64,000 bases of DNA from Bufo bufo (taxonomy: Eukaryota; Chordata; Amphibia; Anura; Bufonidae): the NCBI RefSeq assembly GCF_905171765.1, contig NC_053390.1, forward strand, positions 581,276,471 through 581,340,470. Direction: 5' to 3'. This document shows, piece after piece, positions 46,699 through 58,792 of the stretch; position 1 is the stretch's first letter, and the number at the start of each line of letters is the position of its first letter. Both the position numbers and the translations under genes were made by a program. Below the pieces are notes generated by a model. It saw only the letters and a program-made list of their open reading frames with translations, ran no database searches and was not told the DNA's origin.

Positions 46699-47059
46699 CC
46701 TTATACACTGTTACCAATACTTGCTGTTGTAGGTTGTAGGTCCTGACACTGCTGAGTTATATAGGTCTTATACTCCACCGTTACCGATACTTGCTGTTGT
46801 AGGTCCTGACACTGCTGAGTTATGTGTGGGCCGTATACTCCACCGTTACCAATACTTGGTGTTGTAGGTCCTGACACTGCTGAGTTATGTGTGGGCCGTA
46901 TACTACAGTATTACCATGTACCTCTTGCTGTCTGTTCTGCTGTCTGTACTGATCAAGATGAGTTTGACCCTGGAATAAAGGGGCCTTAAAACTAATTTAT
47001 AAAATTACACCGTAACATTACATTATAAAAAACAAAAGCACGTGTTATCAAACTGAAAA

Positions 47060-48034
47060 AAGGTATTTATTATAAACATAATAAAACATGTCTCTAGGGC
47101 AACTTTTTGAGCTCCGATTATATCTGGTCCATTTTTTGTAATTTGAGAAGGTGCTTTCGCTCCATGTCCTGCAACTTCTTATTGACTCGATGCTGCAGTT
47201 TTTTCATTTCCAGCATGTCTGTCTTGTATTCTTTTTTCATTTCTTCAAAGTGCTTTATGCACTTGTTCACTACATAAAAAACCAAAAAAAGAATGTATTT
47301 CAATTACAGTTACTTACAAGACAATTAGTGCATTGTTTACATCTAAATACAAGAACTATGGATCTTTACGTTAATTATATTTTGATTTGCTTAGTGATAG
47401 TTCGGATAGAGTATAATGTTATTTATTTGGTAGTTAATAGTTTTTCGGTAGTTTACAGAGTAGGTCACATTTTTTTATTTTCCTATTACACTAGTTTTTG
47501 TTGTCCCTTCATTGTTGCCACTTTTAACCACTTCACAGCCAGCCATTAAGAGTAGGCCTCGGCGGGACGTGATTTGCCGCAGAGGGACAGTCTATTACAA
47601 ACCAACAGACACCCTGCCCCCAGGCATAAACGTTTGTTAAACGGGGTTCAAATGCTACTCAGCTAAACAGGCAGCCATGTTAACAAAGGGCTGCTATTTT
47701 TCAGATTCATTACACATTTGCATCGCAGCTCCAGAGATGCAGGGTGGTGGGGGGATCGTGGGATGCTTGTGAATATGTTATGTATACCAAATTATAGTAA
47801 TATGTGCACATATGTACACTCCTGGTGGGGGTGTAGACCACCTCTTCCTCCTCCTCTTCTGGAGCTGGGGGGGGGGGCGGAATTTAGTGGCTGGGAAGTT
47901 CCGGCCTCCTCCGTCTCAACTTCCTCCATAGCGCAAACATCAGGGGGGGAAGTGGCCTCAAAATTTTCTGAGGGTCCGGCATCTTCTTCCTCCGCCTGCT
48001 CCTCACACTCCTCCTCCTCTATGGAAACCTCCAC
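47060..48034 (-). pseudogene. DNA-transposon accessory protein gene, minus strand, two exons visible
   Basis: The upstream exon, up to 48034, codes an acidic region (EEEECEEQAEEEDAGPS, then SPPDVCAMEEVETEEAG). An intron of about 500 bp follows, ending in tatgtag near 47287. The last exon (47286-47118) codes NKCIKHFEEMKKEYKTDM and continues with a lysine-rich coiled coil to KMDQI and a stop. A polyadenylation signal lies downstream (tttattataaac complement, about 47066). The layout matches the inverted exon at 45.3 kb and fits a Harbinger-type Myb-like accessory protein. A G-run at about 47868-47877 shifts the frame, and a CR1 copy cuts the 5' side at about 48035-48060. Confidence 0.5.
47525..47700. 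other. Short unassigned segment within the transposon intron
   Basis: accacttcacagccagccat begins a block resembling a TTAA-family left end. No gene. Confidence 0.3.
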
Positions 48035-48059
48035 AAATTTTTTTAGTTTTTTTTGTGGT

Positions 48060-49695
48060 GGCGGACGGAGGGAATGGGTTGACCTGTTGAAAATTAATCT
48101 TCAGTTTGATGCATGTGTCTTTACAGAGGAAGAGGTTCTAAGTCAGCTGTCTAAAATTAATACAAATAAGTCACAGAAGCCTGATGGGATACACCCAAAG
48201 CTATTTTAAAGATTAACAGATTTATTTAACCAATCACAGGTCACAGGAGTCGTCCCAAAAGATTGGAAATTAGCAAATGTTGTGCCCATTCACAAGAAAG
48301 GTAGTAGGGAGGAATCTGGCAACTATAGGCCAGTAAGCCTGACATCAATAGTGGGGAAATTAATGGAAACCATACTTAAGGAGAGGATTGTGGAACATCT
48401 AAAATCCCATGGATTGAAAGATGAAAAATAGCATGGGTTTACTTCATGGAGATCATGTCAAACTAATCTTATTGATTTTTTTGATTGGGTGACTAAAATA
48501 ATAGATGGCGGAGGTGCAGTAGACATCGCTTATCTAAACTTTAGTAAGGCTTTTGATACTGTCCCACATAGAAGGCTTAGCAATAAATTACAGTCTTTGT
48601 GCTTGGACTTCTACAGTACATTGTTAAATGGATTAGGCAGTGGCTGAGGCACAGACAACAGAGGGTTGTAGTCAATGGAGTATATTCAGACCATGGTCTT
48701 GTTACCAGTGGGGTACCTCAGGGATCTGTTCTGGGACCCATATTGTTTAATATCTTTATCAGCGAAATTGCAGAAGGCCTTGATGGTAAGGTGTGTCTTT
48801 TTGCTGATGACACAAAGATTTGTAACAGGGTTGATGTTCCTGGAGGGATACACCAAATGGAAAAGGATTTAGGAAAACTAGAGGAATGGTCAAAAATTTG
48901 GCAACTAAAATTTAATGTTGATAAGTGCAATATAATGCACCTGGGGTGTAAAAACCCAAGAGCAGAATATAAAATCTTACAGTCCTAACCTCAGTATCTG
49001 AGGAAAGGGATTTAGAGGTCATTATTTCAGAAGACTTAAAGGTAGGCAGGCAATGTCATAGAGCAGCAGGAAATGCTAGCAGAATGCTTGGGTGTATAGG
49101 GAGAGGCCTTACCAGTAGAAAGAGGGAGGTGCTCATGCCGCTCTACAGAACACTAGTGAGACCTCATTTGGAGTATTGTGCGCAGTACTGGAGACCATAT
49201 CTCCAGAAGGATATTGATACTTTGGAGAGAGTTCAGAGAAGAGCTACTAAACTAGTACATGGATTGCAGGATAAAACTTACCAGGAAAGAAGAAAGGACC
49301 TTAACATGCATAGCTTTGAAGAAAGATGAGACAGAGGGTATATGATAGAAACTATTAAATACATAAAGGGAATTAACAAGGTAAAAGAGGAGAGAATATT
49401 TAAAAGAAGAAAAACTGCTACAAAAGGACATAGTTTAAAATTAGAGGGGCCAAGGTTTAAAAGTAATATCAGGAAGTATTACTTTACTGAGAGAGTAGTG
49501 GATGCATGGAATAGCCTTTCTGCTGAAGTGGTAGCTGCAAATACAGTGAAGGAGTTTAAGCATGCATGGTATAGGCATAAGGCCATCCTTCATATAAGAT
49601 AGGGCCAGGGGCTATTCATAGTATTCAGTATATTGGGCAGACTAGATGGGCGAAATGGTTCTTATCTGCCGACACATTCTATGTTTCTATGAGAC
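48060..49695 (+). pseudogene. CR1 LINE, longer copy with more damage
   Basis: Same family as 29050-30146 but with about 550 bp more at the 5' side, reaching the early reverse transcriptase region (DWKLANVVPIHKKGS, then GNYRPVSLTSIVGK near 48330). The catalytic FADDTK lies near 48800, followed by the thumb region and tail; the 3' end has ttgggcagactagatgggc and cattctatgtttctat. Lesions include stops at about 48208, 48430 and 48646, a short deletion at about 48977 (cagtgata missing relative to the other copy) and a stop near 49328. Retrotransposition-dead. It interrupts the DNA-transposon accessory gene and abuts a TTAA element. Confidence 0.92.
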
Positions 49696-49767
49696 ACTAA
49701 AACTTCATTTTTTTGGTTTAAAAAATGCTATTATTGTATAAAACTTAAATAAATAAGAAAAAGTATA

Positions 49768-51358
49768 TAGTCCCTGACAAAAGTCTTGTCGCTTCTCTAT
49801 TTTGTAGAAACTCCTGCTATTAACCTGACTTTTAATTAATCAATTGGTGTTAGAAATAACTCATATGAAAAGCTGAAGCCCTCCCAAATGATATTTAATG
49901 CACTGAAATAAATTAGTTTCACTGAAAAAAGATTTATCATTTAATCAAGAAAGAAAGGTCAAATTTTGGCAAGACAAAAGTTTTGTCGCCTATACAGAAA
50001 TTGAACAACGTTACTGCAAATCCAAAAATATGTCAGCAAATTAAGTAGTGGTGCTGTGAGATACAAATTTAATATCTTGTATGACTTCCATGAGCTTGAA
50101 GGACAGCATCCATGCAGTTTGGCAAGGATTCATACAATTTATTGCATGCCTCCCAGAGTTAATCAATATTCTTTGGTTTCGTCTTCCATGCTTCGTCTTT
50201 CATCCTACACCACATATGCTCAATGATGTTCATGCCTGGTGACTGGGCTGGCCAATCCCGGAGCATCTTTATCTTCTTCGCCTTGATCTTTGATGTGGAG
50301 ATGGAAGTATGCGATGGAGCACCATCCTGCTGCAGAATTTGGCCTTTTTTATGATTGGGAATATAAGAGGTAGCTAAGATTTCTTGCTATTTTAGACTAT
50401 TGATGTTGCCTTCCACCCTGCAGATCCCTCGCACACCCCCATTCTGGATGTAACCCCAGACCATGATTTTGCCTCCACCAAACTTCACTGTTTTCTGGGT
50501 AAATCTCAGCTCCATGCAGGTTCCAGTAGGTCTCCTGCAATATTTGCGGCGACTGGTGTAATTCAACAGAAGATTCATCTGAAAAATTCACCTTCTGCCA
50601 CTTTTCCAGCATCCATCCTTTTAGCAGGCTGTGCCCCTTGGCAAATGCCACACGGTTTTTCAACTGTCTTGTTTAGTGCTGGCTTATGGGCACTGATTTG
50701 ACCATGGAGGCCATTTCGAGACAGAATCCGACAAACTGTTCTGGTTGACACAGGGACTTCAGGTGACCAGGTCTCGTGGAGCTCTGCTGCAGTGGAAAAT
50801 GGTCCGGCCTTGGATTTTCGAGCCAACAAACGGTCCTCTCGAGCAGTTGTCTTGCGGGGTCGGCCTGACCTGGCCTTGTCCAAAACGTCTCTTCAAATCT
50901 TTTTTTTATCCTCTGAACTTGACGCTGAGACACATTGATGGTGTCTGCCACATCAGCAGTGGATCTGGTCTTCAGCCTCTTGATAATCAACACTTTAGTC
51001 TCCGGGTGAATCTTAGGCATGTTTGCAGAGGTCTAGTTGCAGTTGATGTGAAGGTCTAGTGTACTGGGGTTCTTTTTATACACACCTGTGACCTAATTGA
51101 TCCATTATTAGTCACAGGTGAAGCTCATATGACAAGGCGACAACACTTATGTCTTAGCAAAAATTGACTCAATGGGCTTTACCAAGCTGTGAATATTAGA
51201 ATACTTTTTGTCAGTTTAGTTTTGCACTGAAACATTATTACAAAAGCTGTTGGGATTAAAATAACCCATTTCTTGTAACAAAATCTTGATTAGAAATATA
51301 TTTTAGCGGCACTTCAGGTCAATTTATACACAAGCGACAAGACTTTTGTCAGGGACTG
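49768..51358 (-). mobile_element. Tc1-like transposon, family F
   Basis: tagtccctgacaaaagtctt and aagacttttgtcagggactg are inverted ends with TA on each side (49766-49767, 51359-51360). A second internal copy of the end motif, gacaaaagttttgtcgcc, at about 49973 gives the IR/DR layout known from Tc1 relatives. The transposase on the minus strand has several frameshifts. Length 1,591 bp. Confidence 0.93.
50130..51020 (-). pseudogene. Tc1 transposase pseudogene (family F)
   Basis: Begins MPKIHPETKVLIIKRLK at 51020 and continues through a helix-turn-helix (VADTINVSQRQVQRIKKRF). The frame shifts at a T-run near 50900 and continues as ARSGRPRKTTAREDRLL and STRTVCRILSRNGLHG. After another shift come the first aspartate (VNFSDESSVELH), VWWRQ/VMVWGY-type sequence, the second aspartate (QQDGAPSH near 50325) and the glutamate (NIIEHMW near 50220). 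At least three frameshifts are present. All three catalytic positions are still recognisable, as is the GRPR AT-hook-like motif. Confidence 0.9.
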
Positions 51359-52207
51359 TACATATTAGGTATTGCTGCATCCGTAACAACCTGCTCTATA
51401 AAAATATCCCATGACTTAACCCCTCAGGTGAACACTGTAAAAATAAATAAATAAAACTGTGCTAAAACAACCAATTTTTTGGTCACCTTGCCCCATAAAG
51501 TGTGATAATGAATGATCAAAAAATCATATGTACCCAAAAATGGTACCAATAAAAACATCAACTCTTCCTGCAATTAAAAATCATATGTACCCCAAAATAG
51601 TACCAATAAAACTGGCACCTTATCCCCTAGTTTCCAAAATGGGGTCAACTTTTGGGAGTTTCTACTGTAAGTATGCATCAGGGGGGCTTCAAATGGGATA
51701 TGGCATCTCAAAACCAGTTCAGCAAAATCTGCCTTCCAAAAACCATCCTTTTCTTCTGCGCCATACTGTGAGTCCTTACAGCAGTTTACGACCACATGTG
51801 GCTTGTTTATGTAAACAGCAGAATCATGGTAATAAATATTAAGTTTTGTTTGGCTGTTAACCCTCGATGTGTTTTTTTTTATAAAAATGGAAAATCTGCC
51901 AAAAAAGTGCAATTTTTAAATTTTATCTCCATTTTCCTTTAATTCTTGTGGAACACCTAAAGGGTTAACAAGGTTTGTAAAATCAGTTTTGAGTAACTTG
52001 AGGGGTGTAGTTTCTACAATGGGGTCGTTTATGGGGGGTTTCCACTGTGTAAGCCCCACAAAGTGACTTCAGACCTGAACTGGTCTTTACAAAGTGGGTT
52101 TTGGAAATTTTCTTAAAAATTTTAAGAATTGCTTCTAACGTCTTAAAAAAATAAAATGACATTTACAAAATGATGCCAACATAAAGTAGGCACATAGGGA
52201 ATGTTAA

Positions 52208-55035
52208 CCCCTTCCCGACTGCAATCCGTTTATATACGTGATATTTGCACATGCCCCATTCAGCTACCACGGGTATAAACGTCAAGCCAGCTCTTTAATC
52301 CAAGCTTCTGCCCCTGTCCTGCTGCTGTCACGGACAGCATACAGTCTAGTAATGTCGGCAAGGGACCAATCAGAGTGGCCCCTTGCTGACAATCGATCCG
52401 ATTGGTTAGTCTGTGCAGACTAACCAATCGGATCGCGGCAGTGAAAAAATGCCGGTTTTAGGCTCTGATCTGAGCCGCCATCAGCAGAGAGTGTCAGCTC
52501 TATGCTGACACTCTGCTGTAACTCCATAGATGCCGCGGCAGCGGCATCCATGGGGTTAATAGAGGGAGGTGGCTCCCTCTCTCCACCATCGGGGCTGCTG
52601 CGCTGCGATGGCAGCGCCCGATGGTTGCCATGGCAACCGGACGCTTTGCAAAAGCGTCCAGTGTTGCCACCTACAGGGCATCTGATAGTATTATACTTTT
52701 AAATGCAAGAGCATTGCAAAGTATAGTACAGCCATAAGCCCCACTGGATCTTCAAGATCCAAGAGGGACTTGACAAAAAAAAAGTGAAAATAATAAAAGT
52801 AAAAATAAATAAATAAATAAAAATGTAAAATTAAAAAAATTAATTGCCTTTTCCTATAAAAAATGGAAAAAAAAAAATACACATATTAGGTATCACCGCA
52901 TCCGTAACAACCATCTCTATAAATATATCACATGATAGACCCCGTCCAATAAACACCATAAAAAATGTAACAAAAAACTGTAAAAAAAGCCATTTTTGTC
53001 ACCTTACATCACAAAAAGTGCAACACCAAGCGATCAAAAAGGTGTATATCAAACAAAATGGTACCAATAAAACCGTCACCTCATCCCGCAAAAAATGAGA
53101 CCCTACATAAGAAAATCGTTCAAAAAATAAAAAAACTATAGTTCTTAGAACATTGAGACACTAAAACATAATTTTTTTATTTCAAATATGCTATTATTGT
53201 GTTAAAGTGAAATAAATAAAAGAAAGTGTACATATTAGGTATTGCCGTATCCTTAATAGCCTGCTCGATCAAAATATCACATGACCTAACCCCTCAGGTG
53301 AACACCGTAAAAAAATAAAAAATAAAACAGTGGCAAAAAAGCAATTTTTGTCACCTTACATCACAAAAAGTGCAACAGCAAGAGATCAAAAAGGCTTATG
53401 ACCCCCAAAATAGTACCAATCAAACCGTCACCTCATCCCGCAAAAAATGATACCCTATTTAAGACAATCGCCGAAAAAATAAAAAAGCTATGGCTCTCAG
53501 ACTAGGGAGACACTCAAACATAATTTTTTGGGTTTCAGAAATGCTATTATTGTGTAAAACTTTAATAAATAAGAAAAAGTATACATATTAGGTATTGCCA
53601 ATAATACTGCTCTATAAAACTGTCACATGACCTAACCCCTCAGATAAACGCTGTAAAAATAAATAAATAAAAACTGTTCCAAAACAGCCAATTTTTTGGT
53701 CACCTTGCCCCATAAAGTGTAATAATGAATGATTAAAAAATCCTATGTACCCAAAAATTTAACCAATAAAAACCTCAACTCTTTCTGCAAAAAACGAGCC
53801 CCTGCACAAGACGATCGGCAGAAAAATAAAAAAACATATGGCATTCAGAAAATGGACACACAAAAACATAATTTCTTTTTCAAAAATGCTTTATTATGTA
53901 AAACTGAAACAAACAAACAAAGAAAGTAGACATATTTGATATCATTGCGTCCGTAACAACCTGCTCTATAAAAATAGCACATGATCTACCCTGTCAGATG
54001 AATCTTGTAAAAAAAAAAAAACTGTGCCAAAACAGCCATTTTTCAGTTACCTTGCCTCACAAAAAACTTTATATAGAGCAATTAAAAATCATATGTACCC
54101 CAAAATAGTACCAATAAAACTGCCACCTTATCCCCTAGTTTCCAAAATAGGGTCACTTTTTGGGAGTTTCTACTGTATGGGTGCATCAGGGGGGCTTTAA
54201 ATGGGACATGGCATCTAAAACCAGTCCAGCAAAATCTGCCTTCCAAAAACTATACGGCATTCCTTTTCTTCTGCGCCCTGCCGTGCGCCCTTACATCAGT
54301 TTACGACCACATGTGGGGTGTTTCTGTAAACCGCAGAATCAGAGTAATAAATATAGAGTTTTGTTTGGCTGTAAACCCTCAATGTGTTAAAGATTTTTTT
54401 TTTTATAAAATGGAAAATCTGCCAAAAAAGTGAAATTTTGAAATTTCATCTCCATTTTCCTTTAATTCTTGTGGAACACCTAAAGGGTTAACAAAGTTTG
54501 TAAAATCAGTTTTGAGTAACTTGAGGGGTGTAGTTTCTACAATGGGGTCATTTATGGGGGGTTTCCACTATGTAAGCCCCACAAAGTGACTTCAGACCTG
54601 AACTGGTCCTTAAAAAGTGGGTTTTGGAAATTTTCTTAAAAATTTTAAGAATTGCTTCTAAACTTTTAACATCCTAAAAAAATAAAATGACATTTCCAAA
54701 ATGATGCCAACATAAAGTAGACATATGGGAAATGCTAAGTAATAAATATTTTATTAGGTATGACTTTGTTTTAGAAGCATAGAAATTGAAATTTTTAAAA
54801 TTGTGAATTTTTCTAAATTTTTGGTAAATTTGGGATTTTTTCATAAATAAAGGTGAAATATATTGACTCAAACTTATGACTATCATGAAGTACAATATGT
54901 CACGAGAAAACAATCTCAAAATGGCTTGGATAAATAAAAGTGTTCCAAAGCTATTACCACATAAAGTGACGCATGTCAGATTTGTAAATTTTGACCTGGA
55001 CACTGGGGCATCAATGACCCTTGGTCATGAAAGGG
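52208..55035. mobile_element. Youngest TTAA element in the stack, 2.8 kb
   Basis: Between TTAA at 52204-52207 and 55036-55039; joining the flanks restores gggaatgttaagtagtgaat, seen in sister copies. The left 500 bp is unique and GC-rich, with gtgcagactaaccaatcgga and its inverse (ccgattggttagtctgcac) as a small hairpin at 52398-52434. The rest consists of three tandem family units (52860-53950) and the conserved right arm. No transposase. Confidence 0.8.
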
Positions 55036-55336
55036 TTAAGTAGTGAATATTTTATGAGGTATTACCTTCTCTTTTAAAAGCAGAGAAATTACAATTTAGA
55101 AAATTGCTATTTTTTAAATTTTTGGTAAATTTGCGATTTTTCCATAAATAAAGGTGAAATACAGTATATTGACTCAAATTTATGACTATCATGAAGTACA
55201 ATGTGTCACGAGAAAATAATGTCAAAATGGCTTGGATAAGTAAAAGCCTTCCAAAGCTATTACCATATAAAGTGAGGTCAGATTTGCAAAATTAGGCCTG
55301 GTCAGGAAGGGAGCAAATGGCCTGGTCTGGAAGAGG
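55036..55336 (+). mobile_element. Middle-layer TTAA element, right part
   Basis: gtagtgaatattttatgagg to ggtctggaagagg, ending at TTAA 55337-55340. Completes the element begun at 49696. Confidence 0.6.
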
Positions 55337-57446
55337 TTAAATGTCCCCCAGAGGTCTTGTATGACCTTATGGGGGACACAAAGTGTAAAATAAAAAAATA
55401 AAGTGTTTCAAATTTAAAAAATGAAAAAATCCACCCCAAATCAGTCATTTAAAAAATGTTAAAAATAGAATAAAAAAATAAAATAGACATATTTGGTATC
55501 ACCCCATCAGGTGAACGCCGTAAAAAAATTAAACAAACATTGCGCCAAAACAGATTTTAGTTAGCTCACATCCCAAAAAACTGTTATCAATGTTATAAAT
55601 GTTAATCAATCAAAAAATTGTATGTACCCCAAAATGGTACCAATAAAAACTTCACCTCATCAGGCAAAAAATATATTTTTTTCAAAAAATTGTCATATTT
55701 TGTAAAACGTAAAAAAAAAAAAAAATTACATATTTGTTATCGCCGCATCTATAACAATTGGCTCTACAAAAATATAACTATCAAGTGAACGGTTTAAAAA
55801 AATAAAATAAAAATATTCTGCCAAAACAGCTTATTTTTTGTCACCTCACAGAAAACATAATATCCACAATAACCCCAAAATGATAGCAATAAAAACGTTA
55901 CCTCATCCCGCAAAAAACAAGCACTTACACAAGACTATAGCTAAAAAAATTTAAAAAATATGGCTCTAAGAATACTGCAACACAAATACATGATTTTTTT
56001 TCTAAGAATGTTTTTATTGTGTAAAACGTAAAAATAAAACTAGACATATTTGGTATCGTTGCATTCGTAATGACCGAATCTATAAAAATATCACATGATC
56101 AACCCCATCAAAAGAATGGTGTAAAAAAAAAATGATAGAAAAAATACACCCAACAGCTTTTTTTGTGACTTCATTTCCCAAAAAATGAGATAAAAAGCAA
56201 CTAGAAAGCCAAATGTACCCCAAGATGGTGCAAATAAAAACTACAACTTGTCCCACACAAAATAAGCCCTCACGCAGCTCAACAAAAATAAAAAAGTTAT
56301 CGCTCTTAAAACCCAATTCCATGCTAGCAAATCCAGATGCCGCTCATTCCCTTCTGCGCCCTGGCGTATCCTCAAATAACAGTTTACGATTACCATTGGG
56401 GTCTTACTGTATTCAGGAGAAAATGGCTAGCAAATTGTGGGGTTATATTCTCTTGTTATCTTTTGCGAAAAATAAAGTTTGGGCCTAAAGCACCATTTTC
56501 TTGTAAAAAAAATTTAATTTTTCATTTTACCACCCAAGTATTAAAAATTCAATGAAACACCTGTTGAGTGAAAAATTCCTTGGGTGGTGTAGTTTACAAA
56601 ATGTGGTCACTTTTTGGGGTTTTCACTGTGGGGGTATTGCAGGGTCTCTTCAAATGCAACATGGTGCCCAAAGACCATTCCAGCAAAATCTGCCCTCCAA
56701 AAACCATATGGCGCTCCTTGCCTTCTGCCCTACCGTGTGCCCATACAGTGGTTTATGACCACATATGGGGTGTTTCTGCAAACTGCAGAATCAGGGTAAT
56801 AAATATTGAGGTTTAATGATATTGATTGTTTTTAGAGATGGCTCACCTGCTTATCAACCTATGGAATGGGTGCTCCTGCTGAAAAGATCCACCTATTTTC
56901 AAAAGTTGCAAATGTTAAATAAAAAAGTAGGGCACACCTACACTTGGTTACACATGGAGATTTATGTTTAAACAATGTATATTTATTTCATTAAACATTT
57001 CATCTAAAACAGTTCATTTAGGACAATATAAAATATAATATAAAATCTGTGTTCTAAAATACAAAAATAGCACATGAAATATAGAGTCTCTATGGATTCT
57101 TAGTGCACATAGGTAATAATCCCAGTATAAGTAACTTGATGTCGGTAGCGATGTTTATCTAGTGACTTCACCAACCTGGCTGGTATCAAGGTGAAACATG
57201 CATTTGTTTTGTGGAGATAGTCTTTTTTAGTGCTCAATTGGATCAATTGCACGCACCATTAGAGAACAATTGTTTTTGAGGTACTCTATACTAATTTGGA
57301 TGGTACTTAGATGTCGCTGTTTGCCTAAATGTTCAGCGTTAGGTTACTTACTGTTTCGCTAGATTTGCCGGCTTACTGCTTGTGTCGTGGCGTCCCACGT
57401 GTAGCATGATTTTTGCAGGCAGTGGTCCGGCCTACAGAGATGTTTT

Positions 57447-58044
57447 TAGTGTTGATCACGAATATTCGAATTTCGAATTTTTATCGCGAATATAGGTACT
57501 TTGAAAATTCGCTAATATTTCGAATATAGTTATATATATTCGTAATTTCGCATATTCAAATTCCCCCCCCCCCTTTATTTTTTTTTTTTTTTATTCGATA
57601 ATTTTTTTTTAAATCAGTACACATGATCCCTCCCTGCTTCTAGCTTGTGGGCCAATAAGAAGGCTGCAATATACTTGACTTTAAGAGTAGCAGTGTTTGC
57701 GAATTTTGCTCTATATTTGTTTTTTTCGAATATTCGCTATATTGCTATAAATTCTTGTTTTAGAATATTATGAATATTCGAAAAAACGAAGTTATAGCAA
57801 TATAGCGAACATTCGAAAAAAACGAATATAGAGCAATTTAGCTAATATAGTGCTATAATCTTCTTTGTCTAATAGTTGTAAGTTGAAAAATTCCCGAAAA
57901 TTCGCATAATACACAATCATTACCTTGCCGATTTTTTTGAGAAAAAAAATCGTGAATTTTCGAATTTTCGAATTTTCGACGAATATTCTACAAAATATTC
58001 GCGAAATATCGCGAATTTGAATATGACCCCTGCCTCTCATAAGT
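57447..58044. mobile_element. AATATTCG-rich element inserted in the left foldback arm
   Basis: Interrupts the arm between agatgtttt (57438-57446) and a second agatgtttt (58045-58053), a 9-bp (or 8-bp hAT-type) duplication. It begins ttagtgttgatcacgaatat and is built from gaatattcg and tatagcaatatagcgaa words as at 42.1-42.7 kb. The uninterrupted right arm proves that it arrived after the foldback element. Confidence 0.75.
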
Positions 58045-58748
58045 AGATGTTTTCAGCGATATGTGTCTCGTATTGGGCTTGGGGATCCTCGGTGACTAAA
58101 TGCGGATGTGCTGGTACACACTGAAGCACCTGAACTACGGATACTGGAAGCCTGTGCTAGCATTTCTCCTGCGGTGTTGCTATCAGTGTGTGAAGAGTGG
58201 GAGAAGAGGGTTGCATTGACAATCCAACACAATGGGCAGCACATTGAACACATTTTATAAGTGGTCAGAAACTTGTAAATAACTCATGAAAGAATAAAGT
58301 TACGTTAAAACCAAGCACACCATTGTTTTTCTTGTGAAATTCCCAATAAGTTTGATGTGTCAAATGACCCTCTTCCTATTGAAAAAACAAAAGTTGGATT
58401 CAAAATGGCCGACTTCAAAATGGCCGCCATGGTCACCACCCATCTTGAAAAGTTTCCCCCCTAACATATACTAATGTGCCACAAACAGGAAGTTAATATC
58501 ACCAACCATTCCCATTTTATTAAGGTGTATCCATATAAATGGCCCACTCTGTATTTTAATGATGTATGAACGAGTCTCTATATATATAAAAACAAAAGAA
58601 GATGACCTTATCCAGTATACTGAGATTCAAACCAGGATCACACAGGAATCCATCCCACACTTTCGGTACAACATAAATAAGTCAATTTGAACCACACCTG
58701 GGAAGGTATTTAAACTGAGAAACTGAGAAGGTATTCATGAGAAAAATG

Positions 58749-58792
58749 ACCACTGAGGAAGGAGTCGTAGTTAACTCCGAAACGCGTATGGT
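58749..58792 (+). ncRNA. Type I hammerhead ribozyme
   Basis: Stem I ACCA (58749-58752), core CUGAGGA (58753-58759), extra A58760, stem II GGAGU/ACUCC (58761-58765 with 58774-58778, 8-nt loop), GAA (58779-58781), stem III ACGCGU (58782-58787), A58788, then UGGU (58789-58792) closing stem I. Cleavage is expected after A58788 (a GUA site). All invariant bases are present; the base after CUGA is G, a position that tolerates variation. The bulged A before stem II is the one departure from the standard core. Confidence 0.78.

Larger units (their letters stand above)
45640..46935 (+). repeat. 65-bp tandem array, split by the hammerhead element
   Basis: Units such as tgttgtaggtcctgacactg followed by ctgagttatgtgtgggcc recur about every 65 bp at 46720-46930; diverged units lie at 45760-45896. 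The 802-bp element at 45897-46698 inserted inside the array and duplicated 16 bases of it. Confidence 0.8.
49696..52207 (+). mobile_element. TTAA-family element (middle layer), left part
   Basis: gagacactaaaacttcattt and gtacatattaggtattg match other copies of the family. It is split by the Tc1 element at 49768-51358 and by a younger TTAA element at 52208, then resumes at 55036 and ends at 55336 beside TTAA. Confidence 0.65.

Noticed and set aside
57185..57215. gtatcaaggtgaaacatgcat as a hammerhead in the foldback arm
   Set aside because: The GAAAC and palindrome part is suggestive, but the CUGANGA box is missing in both arm copies.
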